The notes: generated by a model not told the origin, from the letters alone. Shown: positions 1 to 12,632, counted from the stretch's first letter. The stretch: DNA of 64,000 nucleotides from Hsuehochloa calcarea (GCA_036346395.1 CM070606.1:22306915-22370914); one strand, 5' to 3'. A program made the numbers and translations.

Positions 1-2630
1 AGAGGTTATACACTTTACCCACAAGAGACAATCATACTCGTTACCCCACATGATTCCGTAGTCATGTAGTTGAGCGGTCGTCACAGTAACCTTTCAATCC
101 ACTTCGCCCTTTCCATCATCTCACCCATATGGGGTTGCGCCCATAAGTTGTGCGGGATGTTCACCACTACGACGAGCGTAGCTGGCGACCTCACCCTCGG
201 TGTCCCTTCCCGGCTCATGCCTGCACTACCTCTCCTCCACCAGTGAGATGACTTTCAGGGTTCGATAAATTTACTAAGCCAAGTTGCATTTTGTAGACTT
301 GTGGTTGTACTTGTTTTACACGGGAGGTCATGACAAGATTAAGTCCTTAATCCACCTGCATTTGCGGTTCATACCACATACCAATCGCTCTCGTGCCCGA
401 CGGCACCCACCATTCTCTCCATCCGCCCAGGTGTAGTATTAGCAAGTTTTAGGGTTTTGGAGAAGTATAAAACAAATTATCCAACCAGTCCAGTCATTCT
501 CCCTCAATGACTGCCCAAAACATTTGTCATGATTAAAGGATGATGATTTGGGGTAAAAATACCCCGGTACTTAAACAAGTCTAGCATGGCGTTTAAGTAC
601 GACCTATAACTAGTATGTTACCAGATATTTACTAGGGTGACAAGGATATTGGGAGTTCAATTTTTCAAGGATATGGCATAATAACTTATTAATCAACAAG
701 TAGGCATTTAACTACCTTAGAGTGTTTGACATATATTTGCATAGAAATTAGAGCATGCAATTTAATATTTTAAACGAATATAATTTGCATAAAATGTGGG
801 ATCAATATGATCAAAGTGTTGACTCTTTGGGATAAAGGTAGAAGGGTCTAGGTATTCTTGAGCTTGTCCAAGTGGAGGTCTCCGCGTCTTGAATCCTACT
901 CGGATGGTCGCATCTAAAAGATACAACAACAAAAGAGAGCAAATAAATACAAATCACCAAGCAAATGAACTCCAAATTAAATAAGACCAGTGCCATTAGC
1001 AAGATCTTGATTTTAGAAAATTTTAGGAAAAGATTCATAATTTTGGAGCTATAATGAGGAAGTTATGGATTTTTGAAGTTTTAAACAGATTTTCAATTGA
1101 CCGAAAATCGAAATGGTCGGAAAATCGTGGCGCCGACACGTGTCGAGGCGCACATTGGCGCGCCGTCCACGCAAGATCGTGGCGTGGGCGAAGGCCAACA
1201 CGCACGCAGCCGGTCCACGGTGTGCACGTCTTCAAAGACATGTCGCGGCCCACACGTCGACCTCGGTGTGAGAATCCTCGTTTAACACCGAGTTCTCGCT
1301 CCCGCCCACACGTCGTGAGACACGAGGTTTAGCGCTAAACAAACAGGGTTTAACCCTTAATGCAAGCAATAATCACTTGACAAAAGCCGCTCACAGTGCT
1401 TTTGCCGTCAGACAACGCAGAGGGGAGAGCCGCCGGCCAAGCTGTCGCGGCGGCGGAGAGAGGCGCGGCGCCGGGTTGCCCAAAATGGGTTCCCCTCGGT
1501 GAGGCGGTCCGGTGGCGGCGGCGGCGGCCGAGGATGACCGAGCGGCGGCGCAGCCATGGGAGGCGGCGGGAGCTCGGCCGGAGGTGGAGAAGGCGACTGG
1601 GCGCGGCACTTCGGAGAAGTGGGGGAGCACAGCCTCGGTGGGGTCCTCCGTAGCTCACCTGGCCAACAATGGCGGCGGGAGCTGGCCGGTGCGGGGAGAT
1701 CGGCGGTGAGGAAGTGCCGGCCGGAGGCGAGGGAGACGAGCTCGATCCGAGGTCGCGGTGGTCCGAGGCTTGGGCTTGGAGGGGAGCACTCCTGGGTGGT
1801 GGTGGCGCACGGTGACGGGGGTGGCGGCGCCGGGAGATGGCCGGAGGCGGAGATCGGCGGCGAGGCGGATTCGGCTGAAAAGGGGAAGCTCGGGCAACGG
1901 CAATGGCGCTTACCTGAAGCGAAGGGGGGCGAAGTAGGGAGGTGGAGGGGGCTCCTCTAGGGCTTTTATAGGCGGCGGAAGGGGGGAGCAGGTGCGGGAG
2001 GGGCCCGGGCGACGCGGAGTCCCGAGAAGGCGGCATGGGCTCCTGCACGCGCATGGAGGAGCAGGGGAGCAGGGGCATGGGCGCGGGATGGTGGTGCCGC
2101 GAGGTGTGTGGCTGGGCGGCCACGATGGAGGTGACGGAGTTGGTGGGAGCCGGTGGTGGCGAGGAATGGTGGCGCCCGACGGGAGAGAGGCAGGCAGCCG
2201 GGGTGAGAGAGAGAGGAGAGGATGGGCCGGGCGCAGGAGTGGAAGCAGCAGTGGGCGACGCTTCTGGAGCTGCAGCAAAGGCGAGCGGCGAAGCGCCAGG
2301 GCGCAGGCGGCCAAGGAGAAGAGCAGGCCGGGCCAGGGGGTGAGGGAGAGGCCGGCTGTGCCAAGAGATGCCGAAAAAAAGGGGGAAGTGAACTGAGCCC
2401 AAGACGGGGAGGAAGAGAAGGAATGGCAAAAATGGGTTAAGGCCCCAAAACCGAAAAGAGAGCTACAAACTTGAATTTGAAATTTTGAAAACATGGAAAT
2501 ATTTGAAACACAAATCCGAGCTTAACAAGAAGTTTGAACTTTTTCAAGAAATACTGCAAATTGAAACACGAATTGAAAATAAGGATTAAATAGTAAACAC
2601 TATTCATTAACCGAAAAACAGGGTGTTACA
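1..2630 (-). repeat. Long GC-rich Gypsy-type LTR (LTR B), truncated by the window edge
   Basis: Read on the minus strand, the LTR begins at 2630 with TGTAACACCCTG and runs off the left edge. A TATA box (TATAAAAG) lies at 1963-1970, followed about 50 bp later by a consensus splice donor (CAG/GTAAG) at about 1908-1916. Bases 1-60 match, in reverse, the U5 part of the LTR near 41620-41660 (shared 'tttacccacaagaga'), which supports the LTR call. The long proline-, serine- and alanine-rich reading frames in 1350-2494 follow from GC content and are not genes. Whether this is a solo LTR or part of an element cannot be told, because its other end is outside the window. Confidence 0.75.
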
Positions 2631-5498
2631 CCGCTTCGGGTCAATTTTTACAATAAGGGCCGAACAGGTCAAATGAATACATTACAAAAGATAGTGGAAG
2701 CAACAACGGAAGCAAAGGGGTGAGGGCACATCTTACACCGCAAGTAAGTGATCGGGAACCGTATGCCTTAGATATTATGCAAAAACTTTGGACAATATAG
2801 AAGGTACACAAGAACCGACAGAGTCAGCTAGACTGGGGTGAGACTAGAACAGCTAAGGACTAAGCTACGCTTCAATGATTCCTGGGTCTTCAAACTTCTG
2901 GATCCTTTTTGCAGTCGACAGCTCCAGGGTTCTTGTTTTCGAGGGTTTGGGGAAAGAGCGAGAATGAGCATAACTACTGTGCTTCCCGTTCTGTCATCCT
3001 TGTCTATTTAAATAATAATTATCAAGGACATGGCAATTCAATACCAAACTCAGCTGCCAGATAATACCCAACGATTCAAATGCCAGCTACTCAACCAGCT
3101 ACTACAATCTACTGCTAAAATTAAATACCGATTCTACTACCAACTAATCAATTGCCAGATCACCAATCATTGCCAAACCACAACTCATTGCCAAACAATA
3201 CGGATCGATAAACCAATCAAATCAATACTTCCAGCATTCACCAAATACCATTACTTCCAACAATCAATGACCTACTGACGAAACACTAACCAACAGCTAA
3301 CAATTGTTTAACAAATCCAATAGACAATACTGCTACTGAAGATCAAGCTATCCCTAATAATCAGGATCACAACCAACAATTCAATTTACTGCCAAAACAC
3401 TTATACTCATGATCAGTAATCACAAACAATTAATTAATAATCAATTTATTATCAGCAAAACATCCTACTATCCTATTGCAACATTTCTTAATTGTCGGAT
3501 CGATTGCAACCTCAATGCTACTGCTACTGATCTGTGGAAATAACTACGAATCAAACGTTGACAATTGAAACCGATGAATAACAATTAATCACAACTTCCA
3601 CGACACAACAACTCGATTGTCAGAATAACACAACCTCAACTATCGATTGATCACAGACTTTCCAATTGCAGCCATACTAACTATTAACCTAATGCATCAA
3701 TTCACAATGGCCAAATCATTCAATTTAGTTTGTCGAAAGTCAGAATATTACACAAATGACTCCATTGCCGGTTTACAGACATAAATCGAAAACAAAACAC
3801 ACATTACTGCCAACAACATTGATATTCAATTTGCTATCAAACATTGTCATGAGGAACAATAATCACAACAATCAACAATTCTGAATCAAGCTCATTGCTA
3901 CAATCTGGAGAAGCTGACAACAATTCAGTTCACTGACGAACAATTACTGAACTGGGGAGGCACTAATCAATACATTATACTCAAAGCTCAACCATTGACA
4001 GCCTGAAGGATCAAGGTTTGCACTAGTCATCACGAGAAGGAGAGGGCAATTCCCACTCAATTCTACTGTCCAACTTTCTCATCCTTCAGACTGGGAGGGC
4101 TTAGCCACACACACACACACACACACACAAAGAGAGATCAATTGGCAGAGGGGAGCAGGGCGGTGGAGAGGGCGCTCTGGCGACGGCGGCGGACGGCGAT
4201 TGCCGGCCGGGGAGACGGCGAGGATGCCCAAAATGGGTTGTCAGCGGGGAGGGGTTGCCAAGGGAGGTAGAGTTGGGGTCGGAGCGGCGACGGGAAGGAA
4301 CTGGCGGCGGAGAGAGCTGAGGGGCTCGGCGGTCGCGACATTGGAGGGAGGGGAGCACTAGATCAACATGAGTAGGGGAGGAGAGCTTACCGAGCCGCGG
4401 GCGGCGCGGGGAGGACGTATGGTGGCAGCGCTCCTCGGGGAGGCGGGGTGCTGTAGCCGGCTGCTGAAGAAGGCTCGGGGTGTCGCCGAGGAGCTCCAGG
4501 AGTTGGCGGCTGGGCCGAGGTGGCACGGGACGGTCGGCGGCGCAAGGGCCTTCGGCCGAAGGAGAAGGAAGGATGGGGGCTTTGGGGCACTTACCTGGGG
4601 AGAGGGAGGAGCAAGGCGGGGTGGAGGTGGAGGGCATCGGGCCATTTATAGCCCGAAAAGGAGGGGGAGATGGAGCCGGGGAGGTGGCGGCCCATGACGG
4701 CAGGCGGAGCAGGTATGCGGACGTCATGGCGCTGCGGAGGATGACGAGACGGCGCCGCAGGCAGGGTGGGCGATGGACCGGTCCATGCAGCACGACTGGG
4801 CGCTCCACCGCTCGAGCCGGCGGAGACGCGTCTGCGAGGCGAAGGCCGCTCGCCACGAGGCGGCGGTAGGTGGTGGAGGTGACTCGGCATGGCGGAGTCG
4901 GAGAAGTGGGGCGGCTCTGGCTGGTGGGGCGATGCTTGGAGAGCGGTGGAGGTGGGAGGAAGATGGAGTTGGGCCGAGAGAAGGCGGGCGGCGGAGGCGA
5001 CTAAGGAAAAGCGAGCGGCCGGGCGACGGAGAGGATCGGGGGGAGAAGGAAGTGGTGCGGAGCAATAAGATGAAGCGGACGGAGGCTGCAGAAGCGAGAT
5101 GGTGGAAAGGCGAACGGCCGAGGCGATTGGGGGAGAAACGGATAAGGGGAGAGAAATCGGGCGAAGGCCCGGCGATGAAGGAAGAAGTGGGTCGTTTGGG
5201 AGGAGTTGGTAGAAAGGAGGTTTGGCCTGGGAAGAAAAGGTGGGAAAAATCTAATGGTTTGGGAACTGAGTTGGCCCAACAAAATAAGAGGAGGTAGAAT
5301 TTTGAGCGGGGTTACAACATCTGAAAAGGATGAATTCAACTTGAATTTGAAATTTGAAATTTTGAGAATGGGTTTGAAACACAAACCCGAGCTTAAAGAG
5401 AGCTCGGAAATTTGGAAATTCAAGCGACGAACGAAAATTTGAACGAAATCAAAAACCGAGTGGAGGCACTATTTGCCATCCGAAAACAGGATGTCACA
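2631..5498 (-). repeat. Second long GC-rich Gypsy-type LTR (LTR A)
   Basis: On the minus strand it starts at 5498 with TGTGACATCCTG. It has the same plan as LTR B: a short AT-rich start sharing 'ccgagctta' and 'ttgaatttgaaat', a GC-rich block, a TATA box (TATAAATGG, 4642-4650) and a splice donor (CAG/GTAAGT, 4589-4597). The left limit is uncertain: no TG...CA terminus is visible at 2631, so LTR B may have inserted into LTR A and displaced its tail beyond the window. The part from about 3030 to 4000 is AT-rich and full of short 'caatt', 'ttgcca' and 'aacaatt' words, with no gene. Confidence 0.65.
4105..4129. repeat. (AC)n microsatellite
   Basis: An uninterrupted CA/AC dinucleotide run followed by agagaga. 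It sits at the edge of the GC-rich block of LTR A. Similar CA/GA runs sit at matching places in the LTR-like blocks near 54680 and 62528, so the run is probably an ancestral LTR feature. Confidence 0.9.
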
Positions 5499-6048
5499 TG
5501 TTCGCCGTCCTGAGTTGAGTCTATGGAGTTGAGTCCAAGACGTTGAGGAGATGTGTTTGTCGTCCTGAGTCGAGTACGAGTTGGGCAAGTCGTAGCTGAG
5601 ATCGACTACCTCAATGGGTAAGAGTCCAAGACGTGTTCAAGTTGTACCACCATCTCAAGCCGAGTGTGCATGAGTCAAGTTGAGGTCGAGTCCAACTGGC
5701 AGCTGAGTTCCTAGTCCGAATATGTGTCTGTGTGTCCTGGAGATGCAAGATCAGATTGTGCGAAAAGAAGAAGAAACAACAAGATTAAGGAGTGAATGAT
5801 AGAGTTTAATATTTTTGTTTAGTTTCCTTCTGTTGATCACCGAGTCCTAGTTGTATTCTAAGTCCTAGTCCTATTTCGGTTGTGTGGCTGAGTCTTGGTG
5901 CTATATAAGCAAGGGAATTGTACTCTAATTGAGTTGACATGAGAAGAACAGAAGAAAAATGTGCTAGTTGTGCCGCACCGAAATATATTCTTTGTCCGTA
6001 TTCGTGAGTTCTTTTGAGTTATTAGTTCGATAATGTTTCTAGCTAACA
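5499..6048 (+). repeat. Copia-type LTR piece
   Basis: The block is rich in 'gagtcgagt' and 'gagtcctag' words, has a TATA box (CTATATAAG, 5901-5909) and ends in ...AGCTAACA at 6048. Directly beyond 6048 the NLR relic begins on the opposite strand, so 6048 is taken as the LTR terminus. An internal near-repeat (gccgtcctgag / gtcgtcctgag) lies at 5504 and about 5550. The left end abuts LTR A, which probably inserted into or beside this LTR. No coding region is attached. Confidence 0.55.
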
Positions 6049-6464
6049 CCTCCTTCTGTGGGCTCTCTTATGTTCAACATGAGATCCTAAAGCACCGACA
6101 GCTTGCTGAGCGTTTGCGGATCACCCTATGTTAGTCGTTTGACCCCGATTCTTAAGCTGGAGAGGTTTGCAGAGAGTGAGGTATTGATCCACCATGGCAT
6201 TGTTGTAACGACCGCATTCCCCGAACGGAAACCTGGAGGTGCTGAGACACCCATCGTGAATTTAAGATGGAAACTAGGGAAATCTGATCACCAATGTCAA
6301 GGATAAGTTCATGGAGCCTGCTCAGATTGAATAGGCTTTCCAAGAAAGGCTCCTCGTGGCTCTCATTCCTATGCATGTAAGAGCAAATATGGAGCACTCT
6401 CAGCTTTGTCAGCTTACCCAACTCGCTCAAATAGCTTGGAGGCCGCTCGATGATGTTCATGGTC
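6049..6464 (-). pseudogene. NLR disease-resistance relic, leucine-rich-repeat part
   Basis: Read on the minus strand from 6464, the frame gives leucine-rich repeats (LSELGKLTKLRVLHI, then FNLSRLHELIL). The reading then slips frame near 6250 and continues with PWWINTSLSANLSSLRIGV, an LRR-type stretch usual in grass NLR proteins, before an in-frame stop. No NB-ARC or coiled-coil part remains. Both ends are cut: on the right by the LTR starting at 6465 and on the left by the Copia LTR ending at 6048. This is a fragment of an innate-immunity receptor gene and is not functional. That it is an LRR of the NLR type is firm; which subfamily is not known. Confidence 0.8.
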
Positions 6465-8416
6465 TGTTGGACCGGAACGATGAATATAGGAGGTGAATAG
6501 GAGCACTATACTTTTTTTGATCCCGACCGATTTCAACTTGTTCTTCTTCTCAGTGGCTATAGAAGCTATAAGATCAAAAACATAAACACCACAGAAGTCT
6601 TGCGTTAAAACCAACGAACCTTGAGGCAAAACACCTTGACACGGCACGGGGCGGTCGACCACTGTGGATCGAAGCAACCCGCAAAGATCACAAATCGAGC
6701 AAACTTTCTACTCTGTGATCAAAATCCCCTGAAACCTTAACCACAACTCTCCAAGAAGGTCAGCAATATATTCCAATCGATTTATTGGGATGATCAACTA
6801 AGGTTTCATGAATTTCATGGATGAGATCAATAACGCACAAGAATGGAGAAAATTCAAACTTTGATCCAAAAATTTACTCGCGGGAGGATGATGATCAAAA
6901 TGACTCTAGATAGATTTTCACACATCCTAGCAAACTAGATCATAGCAAAAGACTCAGGAAACCAAAGGAACAAACAAAATCCAAAAGACATCAAACAGAG
7001 AGCAATAACGAGAGAACCCATTTTGGAGCAAATCTCGATTGGAATGATTCAAGAGATTGTTGGTTTACAGCCACTCCATTATGGAGATAAAAGCACAACA
7101 CTTGAGCACTTACTAAAACCCTAGCCTCCTCTACTCCATTTTTCCCAAATCACAAATTAGGGTTTCTTCTTGGGAAGGCACAAGAGGTGCAAATCCTGTT
7201 AAGCCTACACAAAAAACTAGGTTTATAGTTGAGGCTAGGTTTATAGTTGAGGCTAGGTTGACAGAGAAAACCTTATCGGGCACCTATTAAGCCTACACAA
7301 AAATTGATCTACACTCACACATACTTCTCAAAGCAAATGATGAGCTGGGCTTCTCAAATCCGTCTATTCGTGATCTCCGTCTTCACTTGACCTAAACCGT
7401 CTCTCCTTACGCTGTTTTGCGCCGCGGTTTCTCCAAAGGATACCAACCTAGTATTTTGGTGATGATACCAAAATACCCCTTCTCGATACTTGTCCGAAGA
7501 TTGAGTCCAATTATCGTCGAAGAATCCCATGCTTCGCCACGTGTAGGTTGATTAATGACTCTCTTCATGTAGGCAAATCTCTCCTATCGGAACCACCACG
7601 ACACTTGTACCGACCCCTGCACCACTTGATACAACCTGTTGCACCAAACCTCCAATTCAGTCAACCTTTTCCATCTTACGCCATGCTTGAGTCCAATGAC
7701 TTCACCCAACATCCTCGATCGTTCTAGACTTCAGCTCTCCTAGCCTAGTCCTGATCGTCCTCATCGTTGACCATCGTTAACTCCAAGTCACCTACAAACA
7801 ATAGACCAAGAAACCGATTTCGGATATAAGTTTTTCGCAACTTGACTCATATTAGCCAAAACATGCAACATGCAACACATATGCACTGAAACTCATGACT
7901 TTGGTCAATCCAACGAAGTTCAACGTTGCCCCGACACATGAACAAGACCTGGCTGGTCAGACCGCCTCCCATGGCCGGTCTGACCGCTGCTTGTCGGTTT
8001 GACCACCCTCTAGCCGATCAGACTACCCCACTGGTCTGACCACCAACTTGTGGCCGGTCAGACCGCCTATAGACTTAGCTAGATTTTCACACTCGAAAAT
8101 ATGCACCCTCTTTGGAATTTTCAAACTCTATCTAGTTTCAGCTCAAAACTCCAAATCCAATGAGTCTAAGTGTAAACACATCCTCTCACCTTCCTTCACA
8201 TGGAATTTTGGCCGGTTTTTAAAATTCACAACTTGAACATGTCGCCGGTTTGACCGCCACCCATGGTCGGTCATACTGCCACCTTGGTCGGTCTCACCTC
8301 CTATGGCTTGATAGAATATGAAGGTTGTCGATAACAAAGGTTTCGCCAAATACCTCGACGCTATTGCCAATTGTTCAACATACTTAGATTAGAAGTATAT
8401 CCCCATGACATCCATA
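6465..8416 (-). repeat. 3' LTR of Sirevirus-like Copia element Z
   Basis: The plus-strand left end is TGTTGGACCG and the right end is GATATCCATA. The same two ends are found on the LTRs at 9571 and 37189, so this is the same family in minus orientation. The LTR contains CGG-N5-CCG palindromes such as cggtcagaccg (8055-8065). It is followed on the right by a reverse-complement polypurine tract (tcttcccctttat), which makes it the 3' LTR. It inserted into the NLR relic. No matching target duplication is seen because the 5' half of the element is missing. Confidence 0.8.
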
Positions 8417-9420
8417 ATCTTCCCCTTTATGAACACATTAACAATTTTCAAAAAATGCAAATTGGAGGTTGTTTTGGAAAATACTCACTCGTTTCTCGCA
8501 AAAGCACAACTTGGTCCATAAGCAAGAAAAAATTATGAAAATTACCAAGTTGGTTTGAGGAATCTGTAAGAAACTTAGATGAGACAATAGAGTGCATCGA
8601 AGCTTCAATTCAAGAGAGGACACAACAAAATTCACTCAAGGTCATATGAAAGAATAATTATTCATTTTGACCTTTGATCATTGTGAGGTTTCAAGAATTG
8701 CAATTCAAGTGAAGAAATGAGATTAAGAGGACAAGAATGCATATGAGATGGCCCCCTCACTAAGATCTACCAATTTTTGAATTTTTCCTATTTTCTCCCT
8801 CTTTCTTGCAACTACTCCTTTTTTATTTTTGCCATATCTTCTCCCCATTTGATAATGGATTCATCAAGGAATCACGTCTTCCTCTTATCCAAAGATATCA
8901 CTGCAAGGAGGTATGGAAGAAGCATAAGAAGGAGCATGCATGAAATGCAATGGAGTGGTTTCATTTGTTGATTTTCAATTTTTAAGTACAAGAAGCTTTG
9001 AAAATCACCCAACATGAACAAGCTAGCACTTCTAGATTGCAAAAGGCATATCAAGCATGAATAAGCTATTAAAGTCACATATAAACATATAAAGCTAAGC
9101 TAAGCAAGATAACACAAGATGAAGTAATCATTTTAGTACAAGTTTTGCAAAGCTTCACAAATAACAAGTTCATCTAAAGGTATGCTAGAATGAGCCAAGC
9201 CATGCCAAAAAGTCTTTGTGAGACCAAGAAGCTATAACTGATCACTCTAGTGTCTATAAGTCCCAAAATGAACCATTTTGCTCAAAGACCTCAAGAACTT
9301 ATGCTTCTACTCAGAATATGACATTTACAATCCATTCACCAATAGAGCATGGCCATAAAACATATCTTCAAAATAAATTGAACAACAATTATTCTTTATT
9401 ATGAACTCACAACCTTCTTC
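8417..9420 (-). mobile_element. 3' non-coding remnant of element Z
   Basis: This stretch parallels 11617-12620 of element Y word for word in places (for example 'aaagcacaacttggtccataagcaa'-like sequence near 8500 and 11710). It carries pyrimidine runs that are reverse copies of polypurine tracts ('cttctccccattt' near 8838). No coding domain of element Z survives. The break with the older Copia piece is near 9420. Confidence 0.65.
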
Positions 9421-9570
9421 CCCTAATTAGGAAGCAGAAAAGGTATTTTTGCTTAAGGCAGGAATATAATTACAATTATTCAGTTCCATAACTAATCCTG
9501 AGGGTAAATATAATGGTAAAGTACCAATAGCTAATGCAACAACTCTTGCTCCATTGGCCACATGAAGATC
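9421..9570 (-). pseudogene. Copia element C: protease-region fragment (third piece)
   Basis: On the minus strand this reads HVANGARVVALAIGTL and PLYLPSGLVMELNN, the segment after the protease active site in a common plant Copia lineage. It is the continuation of 39112-39261. The two were separated by insertion of element Y, whose target duplication agatc is at 9566-9570. The frame decays after the 'SKNTFSAS' segment, near 9427. This older, different Copia lineage is the ground into which both large elements inserted. Confidence 0.8.
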
Positions 9571-11616
9571 TGTTGGACCGAAAAGGCGACTAGAGGGGGT
9601 GAATAGGAGCAAGCTCACTTTTTCAACCAAGATTAGATTCAATACAAATTTCACTCCAATAGCTATGGAAGCTATGAAGATCAATATACTAGTACAGCGG
9701 AAGACTAGTATTGAATCCAATCTAAACCCCAAAGCAAAACAACCAAAATCAACATGGGCTAAAATTCTAAGTGTTGGGCGGTCTGACCTCTGTGTTAATG
9801 GTGGTTGGACCGGTCACCTTGGGCGGTCTGACCTCCAGTCTGATGAACAGTAAAAAACAACCAAAAAAATGAAGTTGCAAATAGATGTAACTTTTGATCT
9901 ACAACTCCAAACTTGATAAAACTTGGAACACACCTTCTCTAGAATGTTAGGAACATATTCCAATCGAAGATCGTGAAGATCCTTGGAAAAGTTACGACCT
10001 TTTTCAGTTTGAGAGGAGGATGGTTCAAAACCGAGTCAAAATGAAAACTAGATCCAAAAACTTGGTCGTGGGTGATTGATGATCAAGATGATCCCAGATG
10101 TGTTCCCACATGTCACAACAAGCTAGATCACGTGAAGAAATCAATCAAAAACTCACGAATCAAAGAAAGATCCAAAAATCACCAAATAGAGAGAAGAAAG
10201 GCAAAGAGACACATCTTTAAGCAAACTTTCTTTGGATTGATTTAATTGGGTTTGGGTTTATAGCCACTCCATCAATGGAGGACAAAGCTCACTCCAAGAG
10301 CACGAAATCAAATCAAAACTCTCTAGAACCCTAACCTCTACTAATCCTCTCCCTAAGCAAAACTAGGGTTTCAACAATAATGAAAGGGTTGAAGGGGGTG
10401 CAGCCACATCCCTCCTCTATTTATAGTGGAGGCATAGACCTTCTAGAAGATTAACTTAAATGGGCTCCCGTTAAGGCCCAACACAAATAGATCATACACG
10501 CACGCATTTTAAAGCGCCATCTTCAACACCTCTTGACCTAAACCGCTTCTCTTTGCGTCGTCTTGCGCCGCGGGTTGGCAAAAGGTCACCAAGGTGGTAT
10601 TTGGTAAGATTACCAAAATACCCTTCTCAGTCCTTCTCCGAAGACCGAGTCCATCTGTGTGAAGCACTTCGCCTGCTCCGCCACGTGTAGGTTGATCAAC
10701 AGCTCTCTCCATGTCGGCAAGTCTCTCCCATCCGGCTCCCACCGAAACCACCATGGCACTTGCACCGACTCACGCCGCTTGATCAAACCAATCGACCGAA
10801 TCGCATCCATTCATCCTCTTGGTCTATTCTGCACCATACTTGAGTTCATTGACCTCACCCGGCATTATCGATCGTTCTGGACCTCAGCTCTCCAAGCCTG
10901 TCCCGATCATCCTCGCCGTTGACCGTCGTTGACCACCAAGCAACCTGCACAACAATAGACAAGCAAATCGAATCCGGGAATAAGTTCTTCACAACTTGAC
11001 CCATGTTAGTCAAAATATGCATCATGCAATACATATGCCCTGAAACTCATGACTTTGACCTAACCAACAAACAACGCCGCCACGAAGGCCGATGTTCAAG
11101 TGACAATCGGTCCGACCGGAATAAGTTCTTCACAACTTGACCCATGTTAGTCAAAACATGCATCATGCAATACATATGCCCTGAAACTCATGACTTTGAC
11201 CTAACCAACAAACAACGCCGCCACTAAGGGCTGGTCGGACCGCCAGCCTTGTCGGTCGGACTGCCAGCTATAGGCCGGTCCGACCGCCCAAAAGGACTTA
11301 GCCGATTTTCAACCCCTGAAAATCCGAAACCTACTGGAAACTTTAAACCAATAGAACTTTTGACTGGAGACTCCAAAAATTATGGGACCAAGTGCAATAG
11401 AATCCCCTCTCTTGCCTACACCCTCTATTTTTGGCCCAGCACATTTTGACACATTTGTTCACTGCCGGTCCGACCGCCATGCTATGGCCTGTCAGACCGC
11501 CTGTCACCTGACAGTTCTGAAACTTTGTCGAAAACACGTGAAACGACAAACCATTAACGCCATTGCCAATTGTCACATCATCCTAAGATCTGGAGCATAT
11601 CCCCATGATATCCATA
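9571..11616 (-). repeat. 3' LTR of element Y
   Basis: The plus-strand ends are TGTTGGACCG and GATATCCATA (the last T is a change from CCACA in the partner LTR). A TATA box (minus TATAAATAG) lies at 10418-10426. CGG-N5-CCG palindromes include 11276-11286 and 11466-11476. The LTR is longer than its partner because of a 141-bp tandem duplication starting at 10979. A reverse polypurine tract (tctcccccttgat) follows at 11617. Confidence 0.9.
10979..11225. repeat. Tandem duplication, 141-bp unit, inside the 3' LTR of element Y
   Basis: The sequence from aataagttcttcacaa to acgccgccac occurs at 10979-11083 and again at 11120-11224, offset 141 bp, with almost no differences. The first copy also includes the gaaggcc...ggtccgaccgg tail. 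The partner LTR at 38585-38690 has only one copy. Short shared sequence (ccgg.aataag) at the joint suggests slippage or unequal crossing-over. Confidence 0.88.
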
Positions 11617-12632
11617 ATCTCCCCCTTGATGAACACATTGGCAATAATCCAGAAAATGTAATTTAGAGGTTTGAAAAGTAAAATACTTTCGTTTTTGCAC
11701 AAAGGCACAACTTGGTCCATAAGCAAAAGAAAGCAATGAAAATGACCAAGCTGGCATCAAAATAGCACAGGCATGTGAGATTAGGCAAAAGAAGGCATAG
11801 AAACTTTGATTTCGGAAAAGGTCAAAATCTCACTTAAGGTCCATATGAAAGAACAATTGTTCAATTTACCTTTGATCATTGTGAGGAGTGATAAATGCAA
11901 TTCAAGTTCAGAAAAGTCAATAAGACAATAAGAGTGCAATTTAAAAGCTCCCCCTCACTATGATCCTAGTATTTCAGAAAATTTCAAATTCTCCAACTTT
12001 CTCCCCCTTTGTATAATCTTCTCCCCAATATTTAAATAACTTCTCCCCCTTTGACAATGGAGTCGTCAAGGAATCACGCATTCCTCTCATCCAGAGATAA
12101 CAAATGCGTAATGAATAAAGAAGCAAAAGAAGAAGTATGCATGAAGTGCAATGGAGTGGCTTCATTTTGTATTTTCAATTTTGATTACAAGAAGCCTTGG
12201 AGATTACCCAAAAGGGCAAGCCAGCATTTCTAATATTGCACAAACAACATATCAAGCCTGACAGCGCTAGCAAGATCATGATAAGACATATATATCAAAG
12301 CTAAGTACGAAGGCTCAAAAGTAAAGTAATAGATTTCATCAATTTAAGCAAAGCTTCAAATTCAGCAAGTTCATCAACAGAGATCCTAAATTGAAACTGG
12401 CCATGTCAAAAAGTCAAAGTGAGATAAAAAAATCTAACAAAGACCACATTAAGAGTCAATCAGGTCCTATATTGAATCATTTTGCTCAGATTTCTCAAAA
12501 GTCCATTTGTCAACAGTTTTCTCATATGCACTGAATATTGAAGTTGACTAATGATCTAACTTAGTGACAAGATCCTGGAATAGGAGCCATCCACAAACTC
12601 ATCCTAAGCTTTGACCAGAAGTTGATTAAAGG
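11617..12632 (-). other. 3' non-coding region of element Y with repeated polypurine motifs
   Basis: No reading frame is supported. The minus strand carries several copies of an AAAGGGGGAG-type motif (at 11617-11630, about 12001 and about 12044-12052). Repeated polypurine motifs before the 3' LTR are a known trait of sireviruses. Confidence 0.65.

Noticed and set aside
1350..2494. Long Pro/Ser/Ala-rich minus-strand frames (up to 359 codons)
   Set aside because: They lie in the GC-rich block of LTR B, are open in several frames on both strands and have no domain.
4101..5423. Overlapping frames of 95-251 codons on both strands
   Set aside because: GC-driven frames in LTR A; frames open in all directions and no conserved motif.
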